From Prinia subflava (taxonomy: Eukaryota > Chordata > Aves > Passeriformes > Cisticolidae): a stretch of 64,000 nucleotides of DNA. A model generated the notes under the pieces. That model was not told the origin of the DNA, did no database searches, and was given only the letters and a program-made list of their open reading frames with translations. The stretch spans positions 10,296,032 to 10,360,031 of the forward strand of contig NC_086256.1 in assembly GCF_021018805.1 (NCBI RefSeq), written 5' to 3'. The translations under genes were made by a program, and so were the position numbers. Positions 54,201 to 64,000 of this stretch are shown here, in pieces; the first letter of the stretch is position 1, and each line of letters opens with the position of its first letter.

Positions 54201-57200
54201 TCACATCAACAACACCAGTTTCTGATTTGACTGTATTATTTTTAACAAATTTACATCTATTAAACACCAGTTAGCCATAGCTATGCCTACTTTTAACAGG
54301 GAAACGCAAAGAGATGATGATCTTTTGAAGTTTTGCACAGGTCTACTTCATCTAAAACCACTTTCATACTGGGCTAACTTTGCTAGGAGGTGACAAGTAG
54401 CCAAGCTACAGTCTGCTGTAGCTGGGAATTGAGAGCTGCCCTTCAGACTCCTTGCACTTCTTAAGTATTTCTTTTCTTATATGGTAATCAAATTTCAGTA
54501 CAATCACCGTAGATAAGCAGCACATGTATTTTTCCAGTCTGCTGCCTGCCAAGAGTGCTTTCTGTTTGTACCCCACACCTTTGTGATAAACAGGAAGACA
54601 CGTAAAGTTTAACCTTTCTGCAGTCATTAATGTCTTGGGCTTACAGCACCACCAAGGCACAAAATGAAAGAATAATTTAATATTGGCTCAGTCCCTCCTG
54701 CTCACTGACTGTGTTCTGACATGCATAAAGTCCAACAAAGTGTTCCGAGCAGCTTACCTGTATAATGCAATTAATCATGGGGACTGGAAAAGTTTTGAGA
54801 TAAACTAAATATTAAAGACAAATAGAAATCGGTTTGCCTGCTCTGATGAAAACCTCACACTTTCTTACTGATTCTCCAAACATTTCAGACAAAAACCACA
54901 TAGGCATGCACAAAAATAACAAGAAGCTTGGTTTAAAGGTTGGTTTCCTCTTGGGAAAAAAACAAAAAATCAAACCAAAAAACAACAAAACTATAAAATT
55001 CAGACCAGGCAGAAACTTTGTCCTGACCTGCCTCATGGAGCAGCTTATAAGATAACATGCAAAATTTGTCATTGTTCACAAAACTCTCTAATACCAAAAC
55101 ACAATTATGCAAGGGTGAAAAGCTAACTTCTCAACAACACAAAGTTTTGTTAGTTTAAAAACCAGTCTTCTAACATAATTTCAATGTCATAGCTTGTTTC
55201 TCATGTGTTATTGTCAATGATGCAAGATTGAATTACAGCTCCTTTTTCCGACAAAAAGCCAGGTGGGGGGTTCAAGAACTCTGAGGGAGCTCTGAGCCAA
55301 ATAGATGAGATTATGTGGTATTTGGAAACATGATGAAGGTGAGCGAAAGCAGACTGCAATTACTGCCTGAGTTCCAAAGCCTTCCGTGCAAACAAAACAT
55401 GAGATGAAGAGGGAAGGTGAAAGGTCCAAAACTTCTCCCAAGAAGAAGGAGTTAGCTCCCATAGAAGATGCCAAACAGCAACTCTGCCAATTGGCCAGAC
55501 TTTAGTGCAATATGCTCCTGTTAATATTCCACTGAAACAGGAAGGGGATTGTGCTTTCTAATGAACACCAATTGGAGAGCACTCACGTAGGGTCTGCTGC
55601 TGTGCAACACTGCACTCCCAAAAGGCAGAGTATCTGAGGGATCACTTTTTTTCTGGTGAAGATCTAACTCTGAGAAGACTGCAGAGGATGGGCACAGTTC
55701 CCAGCACAGACCTGTTGTCTTTCATCACACTAATTAACCAGTCTGTTAAACACAGTGACTGCACGTTACTTTTATACATCCAACTTAATGTTCTCTTTAT
55801 CCTTCTTGCAGAGAAAAGTTAATCCCTGTCATTGCCACTCACTGCTCATTCTTGCCACCACTGGCCATGTCTGACTGTCCTGAGCTGCCAGAAGTCTTAC
55901 GGTGGCACACAACAAACTGCATTTCTCTGTTTCAAAAGCCTCTGATCTCATTTTCTCCTACCACGTTATTTAATGTATATGCCTATCTTGAGGCTATCCT
56001 ACTGTATCAGACCAATCTTCAGATTTCAAATCATTGGAGGGAATAGTAATTATGTCACTGCAGAAGGGGCCTGGAACACTTAATGCTGTAAAGAGACTGC
56101 TGTATATGTAGGGAACAGGACAGTGATGAAAAAGAGCCTTCTGCCATCAGCTAAGCCAAAAATGCACACATTGCTCAGCACAGCCAAGCACAGAACAGAT
56201 GTGAGTGCTCTGTTATGTACAGCACAGGGGACAAGGCACAGAAGGGAAAGAGCTGTTGAAGCTAATGAACAACTAAGCACAAAATGAGTGGGACTCAATC
56301 CTGATACAAAGACAAAAATAAGGTCACCAATGTTTAAAAAAATCCAGAAGAGCTTTGTTATGGAAGCTAATGAAGACAGGAAAGCACAAAACAAATCACT
56401 TGATGTGAAGCTTGGTCATTTTATGAAAGGGGTTGCACAATTTGGTGTCTGCATAGACAGGAGACTGAACTTCATAATTAATTGAGTTTCTGAATGCCTG
56501 ATGTTTCTTTACCTCTGGCCTGTTGCTCTTATCCAGGTCAAAAATCCACTCGGGACAAAAATTTCCTGAATAAGTCTTACATGAGAGAGGATGCTGGTAG
56601 AAGAAATGTCAATGTTTCAATAATTGTAACTGAAACAGATGGGTTGATCTGAGTGAAAATAGTCTTTCATTTTTTCAAGGCTCATACACTTCTGGAATGA
56701 CCAATGCCATTTTAGAAGCTAGACAGAAAATTTCTATTAACACAACACAGAAAACATTAGTCTGTTGTGAAATACACATGGCATTAACAGAAGTCTTGTG
56801 AGCCCTTCTGATTTTCTTACATGTAGGGCAATATTCTAAAAAGTTCTACAGGACAGAGTTCCTCATATCACACTCCTGGGAGAATCTCAGCCTTCATGTT
56901 AAAAAAAACCCCACAGCAAATAAAAAAATATTTTCTAGACGTTTAGTTGGAAATGAGACCTCAATAACTAATAAATACTCAGAAACCTGAGGAGGAATAA
57001 AAAGAAACCCTTATTTTTCAACTACATGAAATTTCTGCCCTGACTCGTTATTACTGACTATTTGCAGGTTGCAATTCTCATCAGTGCAGCTCCCTACAGT
57101 GACTTTAGGGTGATCCAGAGAAGGTTTCCCCAACGAAAATGCAGGCAAGGGACAAGCTTGCTTTCACACACCAACAGGACATGAGAGGAAAACAGTGAAA

Positions 57201-59525
57201 GTGAGGGAAAAAAAGTCTGCAGAAGCTATTACTCTGACAGCTGCCTACAGCACACAAGACAGGCAGATAACTAAATACAAAGAAACAAAGACAAGAAGTG
57301 AATCTTCTTGGAACACCTCAAATTGATGCTCAAAGACAATTATACAGATAGTCCACAGTGATGTGTTTTTTCAAATTCCTAAGGCCTAAACAATTTAGCT
57401 TGTCATGCTCCTCCTTGTAGGAAGTTGTTCAAGGAACAGTTGTGTGATTTTCAAGCTTGCCAAGAAGTCAAAGCAGCATCATTCACCCAACCAGAGAAAA
57501 AGCTTATTTCCTTCTATTAGGTGAAACAGGACAATGTAGCTTTAAGTGTCATCTCCTAGGTACAGCCACCAAATGTGCATTTGTAGAATATACACAAAAA
57601 AAAATTACCATTACTACCAGAATAATTTCACTTGCTGGAAAACAGTTACAGATAGATCACAAAGCTGCTATTAATGAGATCCATCTCAATCTCAATGGGA
57701 AAAATTCCAGATGCGTTTCTGTTTCTCTGCTGCAGAATAGACTTCACATTGTAGTGCAGGACAAAGTGGGGGCAGCCAGTTGTTACTATTTAAGATTCAG
57801 ACAGAAGCTTTTTTCTTCCTTTAACCAGATGCAAAAACCTCCAAGGATTTCACTGAAAGCCTGACCAAAAAAAACCCCAAAAGCCCAAGTGGGAAGAGTG
57901 TTTTCAGAGGGATCTGTCCCCCTAGGTGCCAGAAGGTACTTCTGTAACTGGAGATAAGGCTTGGTGGAGTTGACACCGACCTCATACCCAGTTTCATGTA
58001 ATTTTCTGGCTCCTCTGTCACCTTATTAATTCCAGCCCTTAGCCCAAGAGTGGTGATCTGTAAAGTAACATGCATAAAAATCTTCCAGATAATATCAGCA
58101 CTATTTAATATACGCCTCTCCCCTTTCGTCCCATGGTTTTAAAAATAAACAAATACTTTAACAAAACAAGGGTAGGACTCTGAGCTTGTAAAATCTCTTT
58201 CTAGGTACTGTTTCCATAGATAAGGCACAGAGACTGGACACCGAAGAGTTTCCATGCAAGAGGCCACCTGACAAAACCAAAAGGATTTACTGACTCTCAG
58301 AGCAAGTGCGTGCCGTGGAGAAAGCTGCAAACAATGACAGCACAGACAGCTACATCCTTTCCTCATCCCACACAGAAAGTGTCTAGCTTGAGTTAGAGAT
58401 TAGGCAGGGAAAAGAGACTGGAGGTAAGACTTGACTATTTGATGAAGTAAAGAACCACAAACTATGTGGACTTCTCCCATCCTACCTGAAAAGCTGGTGT
58501 GAAAAATAAGGCCTGTCCTTCCAGCCAGCACAATCCCTGGCCTTGTCTAACCAGGGCCCTCTGCTCTGCTGTGTCCCCACGTCCACATTCATCACACATC
58601 TGGCAAGAGACAGTGCAGCAACAGCACCCACAGCAGTAACTTCACAGGACTCTGCCAAGAGGCTTGATGGATACCTGAAGCACAAGGTATGCTCTTAAAA
58701 GCCTGCCCTCTAAAATGCTATAAATCTCCTGGAAGAACTGATATCTTCCCTGACTCACTAATCAAAGCAGAGACACCCTCCCAGTTCTTATTGCTCCACT
58801 TGAAGAATTGTACAACGTTCCTCCTCATTCCAGGAATGGAGTTTTTCAATGAGATAGTTCATTTCAACAAGTTCCCACAAGAAAAACTGCAGAAAAAAGG
58901 ATACTGCTGGTTTATGCATTTGAGATTTATGTAAATCACTGAAATAAATACTAAATATTATTAGCTACTAAAGGAAATGGTTACGGTGAGGACGAGGGGA
59001 TAAAAACCTCACACAAAAATGCCTTCTCTTTCAGTATCCTTGACAGAGAAAGCACTTCTCCTACAGCTGTGGGAACGAAAACAAGACACAACGGCTGAAG
59101 TTAAAATTACACATCTTTGGCTGTTATCAAAGGGAGCTATAGCACAGGGACAAAGTGCAGTCTGCGTGATTCCAATTCCAAACCAAAGAAATGCTGCAGG
59201 CATATTCATCATCGACATTTGTATTTGCTCCTGAATATTACAAAGAGCAGTGAACATTGCTGATCTGCTACTTTTGTCCCAGCCGCAACGTTTAATTTCG
59301 TCAACTGCATTCAGCCTTTGTAGAAAGCATCAATAAGTTCACTCCTACAATTGATACTCTCCCAGTGACCCCCTCAGGCAAACCAACATGAAGCAGCTCC
59401 AGCGTGCAGCACTGCCAGCTGACACAGAAATCCTGCCACACCCGGGTGTTTTCCATACCCTTAGAGCGTGGGTGGAACAAAGTACAGAGAGTAACTCTGC
59501 ATCTCCATGAAGGGACACAAAAAAA

Positions 59526-59925
59526 TCAGAATCGTTTAGGTTGGAAACGACCTCTAAGATGAGTCCAACCATTAACCCAGCCCTCCCAAGGCATGTCCCC
59601 AAGTGTCACATCTAAATGTCTTTAAGCTCCCTCCAGGGATGGTGACTCCACTACCTACATAGGCAGCCTGTTCCACTGCTTGATTTTGGTGGAGAAATTT
59701 TCCTAATATCCAACCTAAACCTCCCCTGGCACAACTTGAGGTCATTTCCTCTTATCCTGAAGAAGAGAAGGAGTCCCACCACACTAGAACATCCTTGCAG
59801 TCTCTCATCCTGGAGAGAGTGAGGAAGTTCCATCTGAGCCTTCTTTTCTCTAGACTAAACATCCTCAGGTCTCTCAGCAGCTCCTCATAGAACTTGAGCT
59901 CTAGAGTCTCCACCAGCTAGTCTCT
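59526..59925 (-). mobile_element. CR1 LINE, reverse orientation, 3' end at left
   Basis: Starting near TCAGAATCGTTTAGGTTGGAAACGACC, the plus strand reads the reverse complement of a CR1 3' end: GTCCAACCATTAACCCAG, CATGTCCCCAAGTG, CTCCAGGGATGGTGACTCCAC, GGCAGCCTGTTCCA, GAGAAATTTTCCTAATATCCAACCTAAACCTCCCCTGG, CAACTTGAGGTCATTTCCTCTTATCC and CTTTTCTCTAGACTAAACATCC. The element is truncated near 59925 and is moderately young by its match to the family. It lies in sense with ST3GAL3 transcription. Confidence 0.95.
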
Positions 59926-62900
59926 GCCTTAGCCTGGAATTCAGTCTATTCACTGTATTTTCTTAACATCATCCGGTTTGGGTTCTTATCCTCATTCTTT
60001 TGTTTGCCCACTTAGTTTACCTAACCACTTAGATGGCACTCCACAAACAATTACTTTCCATTTACGTCTGTCATAGAGAAGGTGTTCTGTGTTTTCTTTC
60101 CACTTCTTAAAAGTATTAAACTTTTCACTACAGACATTTTGGAAGCAGACACGCTTGGTGTGACAGGGCAAGAAATCTCTCCATTAAAATGACAAATTGC
60201 AGTCATTTTGTTCTCATTTAATCTTACTTTTAACAAAACAATCACCTTGTTACAAAAAACTGAAAAAAGGCATGAAAGCTCTCAGCCTGTAAAGTGAAGG
60301 CTTTGAAATGTACTGGCAAAGAAAATGAAGACCATAATATAAATGACGAGTAATCTTAATCACCAGCTATTTCTAACATCTTTTTGTCTTAAGTACCTCT
60401 ACCCTCTAATAAATCTAAAAATGCTTAGTCGCTTCTTTGAACTTACAGAGGTACAACAGAACAAATAACAAGAAAGCTATGCTTCAAGCCACTAAATAAA
60501 GAAAGAAAATATGGCAATCAATAATAACCCTTTTTTCCCCAAGCTGTAAAGTCCTATAAAATGTGGTGACTGATCTTCAAAATTTTTCCCAAATAGTTAT
60601 TTTTCTAAAACTAACTTCCCCATATTAACTTATAACAGTTTAAAAGAAGTTAAAAGTCCACAACACCATCTAACTCAGGATATTCTTAAATTTCCTTGTC
60701 TAAACAGGAAAGTTGAAGGACTACATTAGCCAAGTATCTGCTGATCTCAATGACAAGAGAAATTGCAGATTTGCATTAGCCAGCAAAATAGCAATGCTGT
60801 TGGCCAAAAGGAGAACTTCCCACAAGTATTTATGGGTGCTCTTAGGGCAAGTGTTCAAACAGACAGCTGTGGAGTGAAAAAGCAGTACAGGATGATCCCA
60901 CATTACTCTCTCTGCCTCTGTAATGCTCATGGCTCAGCCCTCCTAAATTATACCTTTCCACTGGACATTTTGCTTTCCTGGAGCTGCAGACTAAGTGCAC
61001 TTGGCCATGACGTTCACAAGCAATACCACTATAAAACTGAAGAATCTCACATCAATGCTGTGTAAATGTCAATGTCTACACCCCAGACTACAAATGACTA
61101 AAGATTTTCAGAGACAATCAGCATTCTGCTGAATTCAAGAGCAACTGCGTAGTAACCGGTCTTCTCAACAGGTTACTCATGTTACCATACTTGTCTTGTA
61201 GCAATTCTTTCTGAGTATTCCCAGTACCTGTTTTCCCACCATGACAACCTGATACATGTTCTGCAGCAATGGTTTTCATTTGAATATCTTGGCCAGTCAT
61301 GGAGTGAATCAAATTGACAGCCCCTCTGCTGATACCAAGCTTTAGAGGCAGCAGAACAGGTCCTGTCAATTTTTATCAGCTCAACTTTGAAAAATGGTGC
61401 CCCTAGTTAGAGGGATTAGTATCTCCTTGAAAATAGGTATTAGGAATAAAAATACAAAGCAGCTCTAGCAGAAATAAGAACAGGCTGATGTGCAGGACTA
61501 TCAACAAATTGCTTCCAAACCTGCCTGGGGCCAGCACAGCTTTGGAGAATCTGTAACACTTGGAGGGAGCTTTCATTCCATGGCAACTTACTTCTTTTGA
61601 TACCAATCTGCACAAATCTGAACAAACTGCCTGCTCTACTCCGTGTTATCACCCACTGAAAGCTCCCGTGGGTGCTTCTTGAAATGCACGTGAAGAGCCC
61701 GGACTGAGGCAGTGACCTTGAGGCATCAAGCTGTGCCAGCACCAGCCACCACCAGCAACCCCAGGACAGGCACAGGGATCAGAGCTGTGCCCTCCTGGTA
61801 ATTACAGACACTGCATCAGAACTGGTTGTCTCTGAGGGGGGGGAAGTGTTGTTTGATTTTTAGCTTGGGATTATTTTTTTAAGAATTCATCAGCTTGATT
61901 GCCCAGCAGTAAGGAAAATCCCTCCTAAGGATGCGAGTGAGACTGTGCTGGGGCAGATCAGAGTTCAAAATCTCTTTCCCAAAAATGGCAATAAATGGAT
62001 GTCCAAGGTAAAGCAAGAACAGGGCAAAGAGATAAAATATTTCCTCCCTAACATTCACACAGCTTTCAAACATTTTCAGCTGAGTGGATTTCCTGAGCTT
62101 GATGTGGTTTGTCTAATCAGCAACCCCCCTTTCCCTCCCAGCAATGGATCCCTCCTCCAAATGTTTGTCCAGACTCCTCTGGAATTTGTACAGACAATTT
62201 GCAGCTGTCACATGTTTTGGCAAGGAATTGCCCAGGTATATGACCTGATACATGAGGAATTGAATCTTTTTTGTTCTGATGCATGTAAGTAGAAACACAT
62301 TATGCAGAAAGACTGTATCAATGATTTTTCCCTTCTACCTTTTTTCCCTGTAGTAAAAGCCAAAGGTAAATTCAGTGCAGCTCAACCAGAAGACCCCCCA
62401 CAAAAGATCATATCTTCTTCCAGCTGCCTCAGCAATCACAATGTCCCCTACCTCTCAATCCCTCTTTGCCCTCAAGGTCTTCCCTTACTCTGCCTTTGGG
62501 ATTTGACATTACCAAGCTTGAAGAAATTTTGTTTCATGCTGCTCTCATCTGGGAAGCCCACTCCACCTCTGCACAACAGAAGTGTTTTCATCAGTTTGTC
62601 ATGTCCCTCATGCATTCTCATACTGTATCTCCTAAATCTTCCAACTGGCTCCCCTGATGTCTACCTCATGCCACTTGCTCCTACCCATCAGGGGAGCACC
62701 CTCCCCTTTCTGGCCTGGCAGACCACCCAGCAACATTTAAATTGGGAAGTACTGCAGGCATTATTGCCTCTCCCATCTCATAAGGAGTTCAGCCTCCTCC
62801 TGTGTTCACAGGAGGAGCTTTCCCTAACATCTTTCTGGCTGCTGAGATGGCTGGGAAGTTTCAGATTTACAGCCTGTGATTGAAAAGCTCTCTCTGCACA

Positions 62901-62934
62901 TTGTAGTTCCTGACAGGACCATTACAAATTCCAG

Positions 62935-63125
62935 GGAAGGACATGGACTTGCTGGAGCGAGTCTAGAGAAGGGCCACGAAGATGAGAAAGGGCTGGAGTG
63001 TTCAAGGGTAGGCTGGATGGGGCTTGGATCAACCTGGTCTAGTGGAAGGTGTCCCTGCCTGTGGCAGGGGTGACTGGAACTAGACGATCTTTTAGGCCCC
63101 TTCCAACCCAAACCATTGTATGATC
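62935..63125 (+). mobile_element. CR1 LINE 3' end with internal deletion
   Basis: The block ACATGGACTTGCTGGAGCGAGTC, GAAGGGCCACGAAGATGA and GGCTGGAGTG is followed directly by the terminal block GGCTGGATGGGGCTTGGA, CAACCTGGTCTAGTGGAAGGTGTCCCTGCC, GGAACTAGACGATCTTTTAGGCCCCTTCCAACCCAAACC and ATTGTATGATCTG. The middle of the normal 3' region is missing, so this copy has an internal deletion. Its end is a diverged ATTCTATGAT tail. Confidence 0.93.
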
Positions 63126-64000
63126 TGCATAGGACTGAAGGGCCATACAGTAAACCCCAGCCACTTTTTGGAAACAGAACACACGCACAGAAACCATGAC
63201 ACACTCAGGAAATGGTCTGGGCTTCCAGCTGGTGAAAAACATGAAGCCACTATATCCACAGACTCCACTGGACAAGAAACAGCAATTATGGCAGCTACCA
63301 ACTGCTTCAAGAGATCCTTTCCCGCTCCTTTGCAAGGGCCAATGTTTGTCAGCAGCTGCACACAAGGAATCAAACATCAGCTTTCAAAAAGACATATTTC
63401 ATTAGGAGATGAGGTCTGTCCAGACACAAATGACAAAGAGCCACATTGCTCCTCCTTAGCTTTTGCTAGCGTGGGAATGAAGCTCAGACACACGAAAACT
63501 TCCTCCATAGCAATGTCCTGCAGCTGTCAAAGAACTGGCATGTGAACAAGTCAGGCACAGGAAGGAGAGAAGTGCTACTACAACCCTGGCCAACTGAGCA
63601 ACATCAGATTCTCAATCTGACAGCACAAAAGTAGGTGACCATAGAGACACCCTCCTACTTTCTGTACAGCTTTGACTCGGACATTCACGTTGTCCCTTTG
63701 GACCTGCAGCAAGTACAGGAATATGTATGCTTGGATCCAGCAATAGCAACTTAAAACCCAGTCTTGTGTGGGAAGTGTTGACAAATTACCTCTGGTAGAC
63801 ACTGAAATCACTCAAACAATTAACTGTGATTAGATTAGCTGGTAGGCTTGGAAAAAGGCTACAAATAAGATGTGTGCAGCTGCACATGTTTTTACTCAAT
63901 TAGATGACAGTAGGACATGTATTACTTCAAACATCAAGGCTACACCAAATCAGATAAGCAATCCCACCTAAAACAAAAACCAGCAACATACTTCCCACAA

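Larger units (their letters stand above)
48285..64000 (-). other. ST3GAL3: ST3GAL3 upstream intron (partial, at least 15.7 kb)
   Basis: Sequence 5' of the exon starting R-FSKPAP on the minus strand. The preceding coding exons (membrane anchor near MGLLVFVRN, and the ELATKYANFSEGACKPGYAS stem segment) were looked for and not seen, so they probably lie beyond 64000; a very short exon could have been missed. The stretch holds CR1 pieces at about 53850-54200, 59526-59925 and 62935-63125. Large frames such as 57457-57864 and 62302-62883 show no domain I recognise. Confidence 0.75.

Noticed and set aside
57457..57864. Plus-strand 135-codon frame
   Set aside because: No motif I recognise and no supporting exon boundaries; length is within expectation for 64 kb in six frames.
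62302..62883. Longest open frame in the window (193 codons, plus strand)
   Set aside because: Leu/Pro/Ser-rich with no domain or family resemblance, no accompanying splice signals or Kozak support that I can defend, and it abuts a CR1 fragment. Probably pyrimidine-rich intron sequence low in stop codons.

Overview
This window is vertebrate nuclear DNA, most probably from a bird. The evidence is long introns, a low density of dispersed repeats, several 3'-truncated CR1 LINE fragments of the type that dominates bird genomes, and no mammalian SINE or L1. A turtle or crocodilian cannot be fully excluded, because CR1 is shared by sauropsids. The species cannot be named.

The only gene I can establish is ST3GAL3 (beta-galactoside alpha-2,3-sialyltransferase 3, family GT29) on the minus strand. 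Five internal coding exons lie, in transcription order, at 48284-48190, 35898-35835, 28138-28043, 23669-23483 and 4190-4044. All ten splice sites are canonical AG/GT and the four exon-exon junctions inside the window keep frame. Together they encode 196 complete residues, matching human residues of about 102-297 as I remember that protein, with no insertion or deletion. They carry the end of the stem, all of sialylmotif L and most of sialylmotif S. The amino-terminal exons (cytoplasmic tail, membrane anchor, first part of the stem) should lie beyond 64000. The carboxy-terminal exons (rest of motif S, motif III and motif VS) should lie before position 1. I found neither here.

Everything else is intronic. 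Layout: 1-4043 intron 3' of the last visible exon; 4191-23482 a 19.3 kb intron with a CpG-rich patch near 7080-7390 and an ancient CR1 fossil at about 20925-22110; 23670-28042 and 28139-35834 mid-size introns, the second with a possible plus-strand exon-like ORF at 32201-32521 and a CR1 scrap; 35899-48189 a 12.3 kb intron with a CR1 copy at about 40045-40576 and AT-rich or low-repeat stretches that look like candidate conserved non-coding elements; 48285-64000 the upstream intron with three more CR1 pieces. No RNA genes, CRISPR arrays, bacterial features or complete transposons are visible. Apart from the ST3GAL3 exons, the open reading frames look like chance frames in intronic DNA. The best candidates for something undescribed are the 32201-32521 exon-like ORF, the CpG cluster and the candidate enhancers; all are inferences that need comparative or transcript data.
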